A DNA stretch of 64,000 nucleotides from positions 22,904,290 to 22,968,289 of the forward strand of contig OZ020489.1 in assembly GCA_963971405.1 (NCBI GenBank), in the 5' to 3' direction. Numbering within the stretch: the stretch's first letter is position 1; each line of letters starts with the position of its first letter. This document shows, piece by piece, positions 1 through 13,364 of this stretch. Source of the stretch: Psococerastis gibbosa. Its lineage: Eukaryota; Arthropoda; Insecta; Psocodea; Psocidae. The notes under the pieces are model-generated. The model had not been told where the DNA came from. It was given only the letters and a program-made list of their open reading frames with translations, and did not search any database. A program made the position numbers and the translations under genes.

Positions 1-829
1 AGTATAAATTGAAATTATGAATACCACTTTTCCACAACAGGTTTACTATGCAAAAGATTGAAAAGAGCAGTTTCTTCTCTAGCGTCCAAATTATTCTGAT
101 AGGGACTGCCCTTTTGGCTTTCATATGCGGCACAGAAATACGTTGTGATACGGTAGCTAGATTGTGAAAGTTTAATTTTATTAGTTCGGGTTATGAGGTG
201 AGAAATTTTCATGTAGGAGTAAATTCGAGTAGCCTAATGCCAACATACGCACCTATACAATTAAATTAAATTTAAATAAGTCAGAAGTATTGTATGCAGC
301 TTCAATGACTTCAACATACAATTTAAACGTTATCAATAATAAAAAAGGGGAATACGAATACAGTCGGCACCTGTGATTAAACATCTAAAAAATTCTTATA
401 ATTTTTTACACCCTCAAAATTACAACCCTTTGTTAATAGCTAACAAGACATGGCCGCTAGGCTTGCCAAGCTGGTGCCTCTGTCCGGCATTTTGATGCGG
501 GCTCTGACCGTTATCTATTCTGTTTTAATTACTGGAGATAAATCTATCAGGCCGTTTGACAACCTCTGGAGCCAGCCATTTCAATAGCCAGACACATGGG
601 CTATTGGCCAATTGGGGTTTCATTGTTTGAAAGGAATAATAAGCTTATATAATATATATAATTGTAGTTTGGTATCTCTGAATGGAGGTCTACATTGTAT
701 TTCATTGATATAGTAAAAAAATACAAACTGTATAATGATGATAATAATAATGATTCAAAAGTTTGAAAACTGGGCCATTCTCACACATCTAACTGATTAT
801 TATTATACTCGTATTTTGGCTTAGACGAG
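1..829. other. No gene seen; AT-rich
   Basis: Only short unsupported open frames. An (AT)-rich tract lies at 645-660. Confidence 0.5.
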
Positions 830-1345
830 GGCTAAGCCCCGAAAAAATATGTTTGTGCATCAAGCCCCCGAATTTTCCACCTATACTTTAATCAATTTTT
901 CCTGGGGGTCACCCCGTGCCCCCTGTTTGGAGTCGTTTTAATAAGTCTTGATCTTTTGGAGTGTAAAAATGTGTATAAACTCACAATTTCAGGTATATAA
1001 TTTCACACATCTCCCCGGGCCCCCTGTCTATATGTCTATATGGATCTTCGTTGGTAAAATATAAACCTTACTAGATATAGGTATATTTCTCAAAAATTCC
1101 CCCTATCCATGCACAGCTGTTCGAAACGGTCTGTTAAACGTAACCTTACTGCTGTCGATATTCGCAAAACCCCTTTCGGGCCTATTGTTTCACATATTTG
1201 TTTGCTGTTATGTGAATCTTCGTCGGTAAAATCTAAGCCCTACTGCGTTCAAAAATCAAAATGCGAAAGTTCCCACTAGGCACTATTTTGCACATATTTG
1301 ATATCAAACATTTTCCCTGGTGGAGACCCCCGGGCCCACTTAATT
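830..1345 (+). repeat. Diverged tandem GC-rich monomers
   Basis: Three or four decayed units are spaced about 130-200 bp, each with a core like TCCTGGGGGTCACCCC, CTCCCCGGGCCCCC or GGTGGAGACCCCCGGGCCC, followed by TCTTCGTTGGTAAAATATAA or a variant. The same monomer recurs at 8.5-8.8, 22.5, 29.0, 48.9 and 60.0 kb. Confidence 0.65.
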
Positions 1346-2599
1346 ACAGCGTATAAGTTACTTATACTGTGAAGTTGAATACATTCATTCATATTACGGT
1401 ACCAGATTTCATACCAGTGTTGTACTGTCAACTGAACCCCCCCCCTCTCTGAATTCCTAGGTGCGGCCATGGTGCATTTTTAGAGTAAAGTTCAAACCCC
1501 TTTTGAAATCATTCTCTTTCGGCCTTAATCTTCCTAACTAATAGCACCCGTCCCCACCACAAAAACTGAACAGGTAGACAGTCTCTCAGTTCATCAAATA
1601 CTATAAATAAACCTTTAAAGCAGGCCTAGAGTTGATTACAACTTGGTACAAAATCTCTGCTCTAAATCAATTTATTTCTAAATTGATTAGTCATTGATTT
1701 TAATTAATATTCACCAGCATATTATAGGAACAGGAGATTAGACTGCTAGCAACCACGCAAAATCACGTCGCCTGTGTTTGACATCTGAATTATATGCAAG
1801 TATAGGCCTACGGACCACCTTCCCCATTTTATACACCTAGTACCTCCTACGTACAGTTACAGTCTTATTTTTATTTGAAAGTCTTTTTTTGGGCGTAGAC
1901 CTACTTGTAGCGGCCCATTGAACTTTATTCAGAGCATATTTTAAGGAAGCCTCATTGGGGCAAGCGTGCCCCCCAGTGAGATGATATTTCCCCCTACTTT
2001 TGGGCATATTGCCCCACACAAATTGGGCACAAATTTCAAATTCCAAGACCAACAAAAACTAGAAATTAGAAGAAAAAAGGAAAAAATAGTCAAAAGTTAC
2101 GTTGTCCGTCGTATTTATGGCGCCAATTTTGTTTTTAACGGGACCGAAGAAGCGTTGGCAGCAGCAAAAAGGATAATAAACCTAATCTTAACTTATTTAT
2201 AAAGGGGGGGGGGTGGATACAAGCGAAATTTACACTATATAGAATAGGATTTCAATTTGTGCCACCCAGTGAAAATTTCTTAAAATATGCTCTGATTTCA
2301 TTGGTATAATGTTTTTGGCCTTTGGGAAACTAACGTCAACCCACACCGACTACAAGTCACAGGTAAGACATGCCTTGTCAATGTATCAGGCGCGTTAACT
2401 CGACACAACCAAGTTCCTGGAAGACTCAACAGGTACAGTACTACATATCATATTATATTGCAGTTTGCTGCTCTGTTTCAAGGTGGTCAATTATGTAAAT
2501 GTTAGTTTTTTGTTCCTGAAGATAATGAAAAATAGGATAAGTCTATGTATATGCTGAGTAATACCGTATGTTAACATAAAATAACAATTAGATGAGCAT
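1346..2599. other. No gene seen
   Basis: Overlapping short frames at 1837-2202 have no recognisable domain and end at a poly-G run (2205-2213). Confidence 0.5.
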
Positions 2600-2720
2600 A
2601 AATTCGAAATTAGAGGATATGGAAAAAACTGGGCTGGGCAGGATTGGAACCCACGATCTACGCCTAACCGGGGCGTCGTCTTAACCATAAAGTATCTATT
2701 AATTTTGTGGATGATAGCCT
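2600..2720 (-). mobile_element. tRNA-like SINE fragment, family 3
   Basis: On the minus strand ATGGTTAAGACGACGCCCCG, then GTAGATCGTGGGTTCCAATC resembles a tRNA with a B-box-like GGGTTCCAATCC. It continues GCCCAGTTTTTTCC-ATATCCTCTAATTTCG. The same tail occurs at 11.45-11.54 kb. Confidence 0.55.
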
Positions 2721-3109
2721 CTACAGTCATGGGAATTAGGAAGATATGAAAAAATAGACGGATGCGGGATTCCCAATACAGTAATACAGTTTTAAAATTC
2801 AACATTTCCCTATGGGCTAGGCCCGTTTTAGGGTGGATATATATTTTCTACAATAATTTTAATAATCCCACCATGACATTCGTCGCAATGGGCAATATAA
2901 CTTCACAAAGAATATAAAAGATGGTCTAAAAAAATTGTTTTTCTGAAATTTGGCCCATTATGAAATCTGAGAGTGTGCAAACTTTCGCCTCAATAGGGTT
3001 ATGTACACAGAGAAATAGATTGAAGTAGGCTACACAATTTTTTTATTTCAAACCTTCCTCATGTTTCATGTTACTCACTGTGACTTGGTTGAACTTAGAC
3101 ATAATTAAA

Positions 3110-3450
3110 ATTAAAAAATTAAAATAATGCCTTGGCTTAGTCCACAAAATAAAAACAATTATAATAACAGCACATCGTAAAGTGGAAAAATGGAAACAGG
3201 AAAACATTAACTTGGATCAACATCATTGTTCCCTTCCACTGTTGATCCAAGTTGATCCAGATGGAAACATGGAAACAGTAAAACACTCATTTGGATCAAC
3301 AGCTCTTTCCCCTTCCACTGTTGATCCAAGTTAGTCTTTTTCTGTTTCAATTTTTCCACCTGACGATAGCCTAGTGCCGAAACTGATCGTACAATATTAC
3401 AATTGTCTTTATTTTGTGGAATAAGCCAAGCCATTATTTTTATTTTTATC
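3110..3450. mobile_element. Foldback MITE with tandem internal hairpins
   Basis: Left AATAATGCCTTGGCTTAGTC and right AATAAGCCAAGCCATTATTT are inverted, and similarity continues inward over some 100 bp per arm (CCACAAAATAAA, GTGGAAAAATGGAAACA). Near the centre a 79-bp unit is repeated twice (from 3191 and 3270). Each unit contains a 14-bp perfect inverted repeat AACTTGGATCAACA around a pyrimidine-rich loop. There is no coding capacity and the target duplication is unclear. Confidence 0.75.
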
Positions 3451-6400
3451 AAAACCTTCCTCTTAACTTTCCTTTGAGGTTATCATACCTACGGATCTAC
3501 TACCCATGTTTGGCTAATTTCCTTTAGTTAGTGTTGAAAGGCGGTATTAAGCAGCTTTTTTCACTAGAACAATAGCTAAAGCTCCTCCTTGAAAGCTCCT
3601 CCTCTTATAACTTCTATTGTGTTAATAACGTTTCACCGTGACCAAGTACCTGAATAGACGCAGAAAAAACCGTTGAAGGCACTCCAACTCTTTTGTGAAA
3701 CATATGATCATCAGACAAAACAAAAACAATAAAATAAGTGACGAAAGGACCAATAGAAACTTTGGTGCTGGAGTGAGAGAGCCGAACAAAAAAGCTCCAG
3801 TGCGGATCCTCCCGAGAAATGCCGAAGTGTCGCGTGGGTATCTCTCTATCTTTTGTTCCAGCAGCCCCCAGGTTTAAAACCCGCACCTGAGCAATTTTCA
3901 GCTTGCCTACCAAGGGTTCTTCTTACGCTGCCTACTTCTCCAGTATCTGATTCCTTAACATCTTTTTGAGTCTGGATGTTTTGCAGTATGTTCGTTCGAT
4001 ATGTACGGTACAAAAACTATCCTAAAACGCGTTTTTTGTAATTTCTTGAAAAAGCGGACAGTTTCTGATTTTTTGTTTGGGAAGATTTTATATTTTTATT
4101 GAATCTTTAAATATTATGTGACTTTTTATTAGTTAGCCACGCGGTTGTTTCGATGCCGGTAGCGTCTGTTAAGTTTTTGTCTTAAGTTATCGTTGATTTG
4201 TGTATTAAAATTAATTGGTTGGAAGTATTTCGGTTGAAGCATTGTTTTATGAAGTGTCTTTAGTGATTGTTTAATTGTTTTTTCTGCGTGACACCTGTTA
4301 ATTTGTTGGCATTTTTCTTCTGAAATAAATAATGCATCGACAACGTTAATGCATTATAGGCCCGAGGGGAAAATATCAAAGGTAGGTTTTAAGCTTATAA
4401 TTTTTGGTGTAATAATAATAATAAATAATAAATAACAATTCGTATATTTTTCTAAAATGATTGGCGTAACAAATTGTTTTGTATGCCCCCTTAACCTGAT
4501 GGTGTGCGGGGTACCTACCAACTCAAGTTGACAAAATTAATTAATGAAGTAATACATAAAATAATACAGCAATATATATTTATACCCAATAGTTATTATA
4601 TATAAACTGCTAAGTAGGCAGCATTAACTGGCAGCAGTGCCTCTGGTATACTCCAATGCGGCCCTTATATACTACAATAATGACTCACAGTAGTCAGTAA
4701 TTTGTTTTCTATTTAAAGTCCTGGCACCCCCTGTAGTTTTTTGAAAAGCATTATATGTGACATTTGCTTGGTACCAAAAGCTCCGTCTAGACGTAGTTCT
4801 TATGTAGCTGGGGAGACTGACAAGCCCGCGAGCGCAGCATTTCTAGTGTTACGGGTAGCGATTTTTATTAGGGAAGACTAAATATTTTTTGACATAAAGT
4901 AAAATTAATTTTTTTATGTAGGGAGTGAAGTGGCAATAACTGTATTGCTTTAAAATTACTAGGCCTACAAGGCTAAGGTATTCGACTATCATTATTATAT
5001 ATTATTCTCTTGCCAAAAATTTGGGAGCCTTATCCATATACAGTAGGTAATAATGGACTGTTTTCGAAATGCATAATTTCCCTTGCTTGCTGAAAGTTGT
5101 GCTTACTTAGTTGCTTTGTAGCTTATTGTAAATAGTGTTAACTATACATACATACGGTACGTACAACTCATGTCAACTAATTAGAATTTTGAGTTTCATT
5201 TAATGAATGAATAAATGAGACAGCAGCCCTACGGTCTCTATGATAACTCTAGCCGTGTGCAACTCATCTTCATAACCAATCAATAGTGGAAACTTAGGAT
5301 GTCAGTACTAAACTTTGCTTTCTTTGCTTCCTTTTTGGTGTAATAGCAATATAAATGTGTCACTACAATCTAATTCTTTGCAACAGTCGTTATTGATAAC
5401 TGCCTTGAATACACTATGTTTTCCACATACTTTATTTTGCCTTCGATATTGTTTTTTAAATTCCCCCCCCCCCCCCCCCCACCAACAGAAACCGGAATTG
5501 GCGCCACCGTATATACATATAAGTATCTACGGCTATAGTTTTTTCATATTTTGGTCGGAAAGTCTATTATAATTTACATTTTCTTCTCTCAGAAATCAAC
5601 TGTTTTCCTCCTTTATTTTCAACGACTACTGAATTAGTAAATTACCCCATGCATGGAACCCTTGAACCCCACCCCATGAATTTATCTTACGGATGCTTCT
5701 AGCTGAATTTGACTTAATCATGGATTCATGGGTGCAAGTTTGTCTTAACTCAATGTTTCGTCGTTCATTGGTCGAAGAGTCAATCATTTTGATTAATTAA
5801 TATTAATTTTTTGTATTAATTTATTAATATTTTATTATTATTATTATTTATATCTTATATTTTACGTTAATTAATAAAACACTCATATTTACCTTGATAA
5901 GGTCAATATCAGTTATAATGCTAAGGCAGGGGCTTACAGAGTATTTTGAAATTTCTGCTGTAAATTAGAATTGAAAAATAAATTAATAAGAAATAAAATT
6001 TTAAGCTTGTTTATTTTTTCAAATTATGAAGTACATGTAGGCTATTTAGAATTAGACAAAAGACATTATCTCTCTTATATCCCCTCTTTACTATAAGGGA
6101 AATGAGTAGGTATCCCAAATAAATTATCGCAGCATTAATACATATTCCGCATAGCGTTTGCCAATCTGCCACTAAATAACCAACACCATTAAAATCGAAA
6201 TAATTACTTACGTTTTCTTTACTCGATAGTTTTTGGTTTAAATAGCTAAGTACTGTACCCAGTACCCAGCACTAGTGCCCAGTGGCGCTGACTTGCATGG
6301 TGCTCAACTTTCAAGAGTTGGGCGTTAAACACACCTGTAGTTTCTTACGGGCTAAATCCAGTCTAATTCAATTCGCGTCAAGTTGCGTTCAAGTCTAATT

Positions 6401-6905
6401 CAACCAGTAACATACCAAAATAAATGGAAATGATGAAAGTGTGAAAAATGCTGTAGCACAAAGGTCCTTGGTTTCGTTAAAATGTCGTATGTTTGAAACT
6501 GTCTAGCAGATTACAACTCTTGTTAGTATGGATATTGGTAGACTAATCAAACCAACTTAACAGACTTATCAAAATACAATTTTGGGTCACAGCTGAAATA
6601 ATATTATAAATAGTTTTATAATAAAAGTGCTAAAAACATTTTTGCCAAGTCGGCGCCGTCCAATGAGTCTGTGCGTTATACATCTTCCACTTCTGCCATT
6701 ATTTGTTTTCTCGAACCTTTTGCTGCCTAGTGCCTGGATTACTAGCGTCGCACACATGAACGATGCACATGCACATTGATAGATATTTTTGACTGTAGAT
6801 CAAGAGAAATTTTCTATAGTTGTCGCGTTCCTATGCATTCCGAGTCTTTAGTTTACAAATTCTCCTCGTTCCGCTGCGAATTTCTTCTAATTTGTGCTCT
6901 TGCAT
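3451..6905. other. No gene seen; AT-rich with one poly-C run
   Basis: The stretch is AT-rich. A poly-C run lies at about 5463-5480, and an (AAT)n-like tract near 4415-4435. TTA/ATT-rich repeats are at 5790-5850. No splice-bounded coding segment was recognised. Confidence 0.5.
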
Positions 6906-6913
6906 ATGCCTTG

Positions 6914-7235
6914 CAGTGGCGTAACGATAGCTTTTCGAAAGGGGGTGGTATTTCATTTGGCGCCCCCCCCCTTCTCATAAAGGTGTAGGAAAAAGAGAGA
7001 GCCGTTCTCATAGACGTACGCAGCTTATAAATTAATGGCATTAGTTATTCAGGTTATTTTTTTTTAAACAAATAGGTCTGAAATAGTGGCGTTTGATGCA
7101 TTCTCTCCGCAAAACGTTATAGATTTTTATTTTTAAGTGTTTAATTAGTTTTATGTTATACGTTTACATTATTTAATATGTATGATGGCGCCCGGGGCGG
7201 ACCACCCCCATAGCCCCCCACTCGTTACGCTACTG
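6914..7235. mobile_element. hAT-like MITE, 322 bp, perfect 8-bp TSD
   Basis: The ends are CAGTGGCGTAACGA and the inverted TCGTTACGCTACTG. The element is flanked by exact 8-bp copies of ATGCCTTG (6906-6913 and 7236-7243). An 8-bp duplication with CA...TG ends is the hallmark of hAT transposition. The interior has C- and G-rich runs and a piece of the shared GC monomer (TAGGTCTGAAATAGTGG). There is no transposase, so it is non-autonomous. Confidence 0.92.
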
Positions 7236-7429
7236 ATGCCTTGGATCGCTTTGAATACATCAATCCTTAATTTGGAAATATTCATTCCTTCTTATTGCTC
7301 TTACATCAATTCAGAGGTGGGACCATTACTTGCCATGAAAATATAAAAATAATAAGTGATTCTCATCAAGTAGATACCGTAATAATGAAGTTTTACTAGT
7401 TTCATACCGTACCGGACTCGTATCCCTGC

Positions 7430-7690
7430 TTGGAGAAGTCATGTTTAGGCTTGTTACATTGTGTCTATGGGAAGCTTGTCTCAGCTTGTCCATTGTCGCT
7501 TGCAGCCGAATTATATAGGTTGACAACGTGGACATGTACCGCAGTTTGCGAATAGCCAACAATGGAAGCAATAGAAGTACTATTCTATATAATAATTTTA
7601 ATAATAAAATGTCCAAAAAATCCATGATGCCGATGGCATTGGGTAAGGGGCGAAGAGGCCTAAGTCATGAAATATCCCTTCAGGACATTT
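7430..7690 (+). repeat. Dispersed repeat D, copy 1
   Basis: It shares CTTGTCTCAGCTTGTCCATT, ATAGGTTGACAACGTGGACA and GGCATTGGGTAAGGGG with the copy at 15.7 kb. There is no ORF of note and the family is unknown. Confidence 0.6.
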
Positions 7691-7769
7691 ATTTTTAACA
7701 GGCAGTTTGGATCCGTATTATCCACTATTATATACTACTACTCCTATGTATAAAAGAACCGGTCCGAGT

Positions 7770-8482
7770 TTACTCGAACATGCTTTCCAATTTATCGATT
7801 AGTAGATAGAGGTAATGATTTTATTCATGGTAAATAATTTAATAATAATGGCACAGCACCCAATGTATTGGAGCGTGAATTTTATATGATTTCTTCAAAA
7901 AATAATTTTTTGCACAAAACTAAATCATTTTTCGGGAAAGAAACCTGTTCGGTTTTGTTACTCTATTTAACACCTAAAACATACCTGAAGGTAGAAATCA
8001 TCTATAGAAAGGTCCCGCAGAAAAATTATTTTTTAGTCATTTTTCATGAAAATGGACTTATTTTTATTTTTTTACCCCCAGAAGCAAACTATCAAGGGGC
8101 AAGCGACTCACCGAATTTATTATTAACATTAACGACTTCAATATGTGTGAATTTAAATGAAATCGTTATGCCGTTTTTGAGAAATAATATTTTTAGACAT
8201 TTTTTTGGAGTTTTTTGAAAATAAAACCCTCCAAAATTAAGTTACCCCCAATTAAAACAAATGGTCTCGAGGTACCGTATGATTTTTGTAAACCTTTCAT
8301 GCCAAATTTCATTTAAATCGACCGAGTAGTTTTCCCGGAAATCGATGAACAGACAGACATTTCGTAAAAACCACTTTTTTGGGTTCCTGGTACCTCAAAA
8401 CGTGTAAATCCGTTGAAAGCTCATATTCAAAAATTTTGACCATCACAAAGCTGTCCTTATACTACTTATAAATTGGAAAACA
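7770..8482 (-). repeat. TGTC-bearing dispersed repeat, copy 1
   Basis: Reverse orientation of the copy at 14.6 kb. It contains ACAGACAGACATTTCGTAAA, TTTTGACCATCACAAAGCT and at the far side ACTCGAACATGCTTTCCAAT. The open frame at 7868-8218 is a translation of this repeat and not a gene. Confidence 0.8.
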
Positions 8483-8499
8483 AAAATGGGGAGACCGTC

Positions 8500-8825
8500 A
8501 GGCCCCCAGTTTGCAGGGTAAACTATGCGTCTTTGCCTGCAACATCCTAACTTTTAAAACGTTGAAATGCGTTTCGCGCCCATATTTTTAAAGATTTTCG
8601 CTGAGGGAAACTACTGGCCCCCTCTATTTGCAGTATTAATATATCAATTCAACATCGAAACTTAACCCTCGCCCCGCCTGGTTGTAGTATTCTTAATAAA
8701 TTTTTCTGTAAAATCTGAACCTTCTAACCCCTAAACCCCTCAAACCTGTGGGGAACAGATTGTACTCAAGCTAATTCTGGTTCATCCCCCTCTGAAATAA
8801 AATCCTGGCTACGGCATTGATCCTA
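8500..8825 (+). repeat. GC-rich monomer repeats
   Basis: Contains the blocks GGCCCCCAGTTTGCAGGGTA, GGGAAACTACTGGCCCCCTC and TAAAATCTGAACCTTCTAAC, related to the GC monomer. It ends with AAATCCTGGCTACGGC, resembling a transposon end also seen near 57005. No opposite end was located. Confidence 0.5.
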
Positions 8826-9699
8826 TGAGCTTGAAAATTAAAATGTCATTAACTTGTTAAAAGGTAAGCTCAACACTGTATAGGAATTCTCATTAGTAAA
8901 GAAGTAATGTCTTTATCCTCCTACCATGTTCAGTAAATACAATGTAGCAATAATAAAGTATCACATCTCAAATTATACCAAAAAGCTACCGAACGTACTT
9001 TTAATCATGGACGTCAGAGGGAGTAGCAGAAAAAGCAGCCAAATGCTGCCAACAATATAACATTGTTGCTAGTCACACTTGGCTGAAATTGGGCCGGACA
9101 GTTTATTAAAAAATCGAGTTCAATGAAAATTTCGTACTACTATTCATAGGCATTGGGCAAGAATGTTGAATAAAAAAATATTGTGGGCCTATCTAATAAT
9201 TCATAGACACTTTTCACAGTTTCATAAATAATTTATGAGTGTGGCGAATTAAATGTCTTAAGACTGAACGGTTATTATTATTACGTCGCGCGTTAGTGTT
9301 TGGTTCATACTTTTTAAGGAAATGACCGTTACAAAAATAATGTCCAAGGCCTTCTTTTTTGGTTCACTCAACCGTTGGTACTTCTATATTTTGCAGCCGC
9401 TTGCCTGTGTTACGAAATGCAACTAAAGCAAGGGGACAATGCAAAAGTGGGCCTGAAATTTGCACAAATTTCGTTCTTGTCCACCTTTCACAATGTTATA
9501 CGGTAGTGGCAGAAAGACCTTTATGATAATAACTGGTGCATTTGCCAATTATAAACTTTTCCTGCCTCTGAATGCGGTACTCAAAGAACCGTTGGTCGAC
9601 AACGCAATTATATATGTACATGTTTCATTAAAATTAGAAGTAGTTGATTGGTAAGAGTCAATTTCTCAAAAAGCTCATTGTCAGTCAAATCATGTCATA
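8826..9699. other. No gene seen
   Basis: Short frames only; no repeats shared with the rest of the window were noticed. Confidence 0.45.
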
Positions 9700-9957
9700 T
9701 CAAACAAAAACTTAGTGTTTTATCAAAACTTGTTATAACAACTATAACTAGAATTAGTAAAACTCAAATAATCGTTAAAAAATTAACTTTGTCTACGAAA
9801 CCCACTGGTGTTATTACAAAACCCTGAGCGTTTTGTACTAACACCAGTGGGTTTCTTAGGCAAAGTGAATTTTTTAACGATTATTTGGGTTTTACTAATT
9901 CTAGTTATAGTTGTTATAACAAATTTGGATAAACACCAAGGTTTTGTTTGTTTATTA
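9700..9957. mobile_element. Near-perfect 258-bp hairpin (foldback MITE)
   Basis: The arms run inward through TGTTATAACAACTATAACTA, GAATTAGTAAAAC, CAAATAATCGTTAAAAAATT and AAACCCACTGGTGTTA to a centre near 9828, with only a handful of mismatches over about 120 bp per side. Outside TGTTATAACA the pairing weakens but still covers GTTTTATCAAAACTT against AAATTTGGATAAACAC. It carries no protein. A transcript would fold into a long double-stranded stem. Confidence 0.85.
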
Positions 9958-11444
9958 AAATGAAGTGCCACGAAGTCACGAGTTATTTATTTTTTTCTAA
10001 GAAATTGAAGTTGGAGCTTTGCATATTATTCGGAACTTCCGAATTTGTTCCAATTGATGAAGAAGAACACCAGCATTTACCACTAGAAATGTGTCAGACA
10101 AGGCCTGATAGATCAAGTCAGGTCAATAAAGGAATACCCTGGCCGATGGACATTCCGAGAATTTCATTGACGGTCAAAGGGCCTGCGCCAATATTTGGTC
10201 TTTCTCGCGGCGGCTACCTAGCCTCTGACAAACTTCTGAATTCTTTGCCCTCATTTAAAGACAACTCTCATTTGTTCATTGGCCATTTGTCCGTTCTGCA
10301 GACAACCATCATTTACGATGGTCACTCACTGAGTTTCGCTTAGTACCACCTTAGCTGCACAAGGGCAAATATTGCTATATATATATATTCGATAATATTT
10401 CCATGATAAATGTTTTTTTTAGTTTCCTTGTATTAGAAGACTGATTTCAAAATATTTTGTTGGCAAAGAATTGCCGTGTATTTGCGAAAAAAAATTAATT
10501 TAATTTCTCGTTTCACACGCAAAGGCATAAAAATGGTCAGATGAAAATTTAAAAAAAAAAACAAGATTTCTCAAAAAACCGTCTGTTTCCCCGACTAAAT
10601 TAAAACTATCCTATAAATTGGTTTAATTAATGCACTTTATCGGTGTTTTCAGAAGCAATAATAGGCTATATCAGATGAGAGAATGTAAATGTCCTTAAAA
10701 AGCTTATATATATTTCATCTGACCGTTTTCATTATTTTGCGGCCATGGAACAAGAAATTGGTTAATTTCGTCAAAAGTTTATAAAATATTTTGAAACCCC
10801 ACCAATAAGAAACTAGCAATGTTTAAGAAAGTTGTTTAATTATTAGTTAATAACCCTACTGTTATTACAGAGGTATCCCAATCTATTTATTTGTTATTAG
10901 TCTTTTTTTCAAATAGAAAATATTATTTTTCTAATCAGTAATTTATTGGCTCTCTGGTGAACAACGAACAAAACAGGTCACAAGACAATTTGAGGATAAT
11001 CTATACTATTATACTATAGTTAATGGCGAAATATATATAGAAGAGAAACTTCTCTTACTTGTATACTTGTATCAATAACACCACAATTAATAATTTCCAA
11101 ATATTTTGTACACAAAGCTAAATTAATTAATTCATCTTTCACCGCCGCAAAGTTAGGAAAATGGTCTTGTGAAAATTTCTAAAGAAACAGACTTAGCTAT
11201 TTACCCATTGGGCTTATAACTGTTCTATAAAATATTTTTTATGCACTATATCGTGTTTTTCTAAAGCATTACCGTAATAATTTTATTTGGGTGCGAAAAT
11301 TCATATTTTATTTAATTTAAAGCTTAAGTATTTTTATTAAAATTCATAAGACCATTTTCATGTCTTTGCGGCTGTGAAATGAGGAGTGTACGAGTTCAGT
11401 ATAAAATTGTTGTTATTGAAGAACTACAATAGTATAACTTTTCC
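9958..11444. other. No supported gene; one 131-codon frame
   Basis: The frame ending at 10343 (contains FVPIDEEEHQHLPLEM and GLSRGGYLASDKLL) is the longest here. It starts inside the hairpin element and shows no known domain. The remainder is AT-rich. Confidence 0.4.
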
Positions 11445-11545
11445 ATTTTTGAAATTAGAGAATATAGAAAAAACTGGACTTGGCGGGATTGGAACCCAAA
11501 TTTCGGTTATAATGAGGACCTCTTCAACCGAAGTTAATTTAATGT
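11445..11545 (-). mobile_element. tRNA-like SINE fragment, family 3, second copy
   Basis: The minus strand has CGAAATTTGGGTTCCAATCC, CGCCAAGTCCAGTTTTTTCT and ATATTCTCTAATTTC, parallel to the 2.6-kb copy. The anticodon-side sequence differs. Confidence 0.5.
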
Positions 11546-13364
11546 CAGTGTTCTATAGACCTTATATTGTAATATTACAATATAATTTTCCATTTTCGTC
11601 TATTTAACATTTTGGACTGAAATTGTAAACTATTGCAATACTATATTGTAATAAGAGATGGGACAATTTACCAGAGGAAATTAATCGAGGGAAATTTCCA
11701 TTGACAAGGAGAAGTTACAAGTCATTCCTTCAGAGGGGTTGCTCAATTGATTTTTACGTAGCAAGCATTGTATGCGTTGTATTCATTGTCAAAACCCAGT
11801 CAATATTGTACCTTAACACTTTTCTTCAGTTACAATATGTCTTTATTCGCTTTATCAACAATCATGCTACCTTTTGTGTATCAATAGATGTTCAGTGAAT
11901 GATACTCTATTGTGGTCTTCGGTCATGGCGCTCTATCGGAACTATTTTATTTTTTATAGTGTGCGGTTATACTACTGCAGTAAGTATCCTCAGACGCAAC
12001 GGACAGATGGACTGACTGCTTCCACATGAGTGCATTGTAATAAAGTTGTGCAAGATACTGTATATAATTTTTTAGGTAACAAAATTTAATTGACATACAT
12101 GACAGAACTTTAATAAAGCGTAATTACCAAATTTTTAAGTTTGCTTAGGTTACTTTTTTTAAAGAAAAATTAAATATCAACTTACACAATTGCCCACTGT
12201 TATCAGACCAGAAAATGGTTACTTATGGATAATTACCCAGTTAATCTAGATTGATGGGACTGTCTGGTGAGAAGCTGATTTTTCTATGTTGTTTGGTACG
12301 ATATACTCGAATAACTGAGTTCTTGTAAAAAAAGCTAAGCTGCATGATCTCCTGGACTGCGTTCTTCAGAATTAAATAAAATCGTCTCCTTTTTAACTTT
12401 GTAATATTTTGAATACATATTTTTAAAAAAATATATATCTTTGTCAATATGACATTTTAAAAGAATTATTTATAATTATTTTTATTTTTATTTATTGTTA
12501 GTAATTTTTTTTTGGGTTTTGATATACCCAAAATAGGATATTTTTTACTTCTGAACATGTCATGGTAAGATTCGGGGAACAGGATTCGACTCCGCGTTTG
12601 GTTTCTAATATCTTTGGAATTTAAATGTGGAGTAGGGTACCTTAGAAATTATAAGTAGACCTAAGCCTCTGCGTTTCGAGGATTTTAATTAGCTTTGATG
12701 CATGAGCGATTAATTTTCCACTTGCATAATAAATTTTATCGAAATCAATATCACACTTCTTTTAATTAGAGTTTTATGGGTACTTATGTAAACTTATTCT
12801 TCTGGAAGTGGCTAGAAAATTTGGTATTGTGTACAGAACCTTAGTCCTTTAACTTGAAAGTTCCAAAGGGGAAAAGAACGTGGGAAAGATTAATGGAAGT
12901 ATAATAGAAAAAATTTGTAAGTTGCAACACATGGGCATTGTGATTCATATCCCAGCTCTGTATGGGGGATACTTATAACAATACTTTCACAGTTTCTCTT
13001 GCCTGTTGAAGTTCAATTTGAGGTTTGAAATTAACATTTTCAGCCTTTAACAGCCTTTCTGCTTGTGGATATCTCTCAATTTTAAAGTCATTGAAATATC
13101 GAGAACTATCTTATGTTTCCCCCATATTTATCTAATTGAATCAATTGCACGGATATGTTCAGGCTTATTTTTTGACAACAATAAAATAGAAATTGTTACA
13201 TGCTTCCAATAGCGTATTTCTGAACCTCGTTGCATTGAATTGATTTTAATTGATTATGCTTTTGTTAGGCTTGACAATTACGTGCCATGCAGGAAATTTT
13301 TGTTTTTGGGAAGCTTTTCTATACTTTACTTATGAGCCTTTTTCGTTCCGAGTAGCCATAACCC
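11546..13364. other. No gene seen; AT-rich
   Basis: Short frames without recognisable motifs. A homopolymer-rich stretch lies near 12470-12520. Confidence 0.45.

Noticed and set aside
3191-3345. CRISPR-like array
   Set aside because: Only two 79-bp units, each a hairpin, inside a foldback element in a eukaryotic genome.
7868-8218. 116-codon open frame
   Set aside because: It lies wholly within the TGTC-bearing repeat, whose other copies do not keep this frame open.
9948-10343. 131-codon open frame after the hairpin
   Set aside because: It starts inside the foldback element, has no recognisable domain and no splice sites that would make it an exon.
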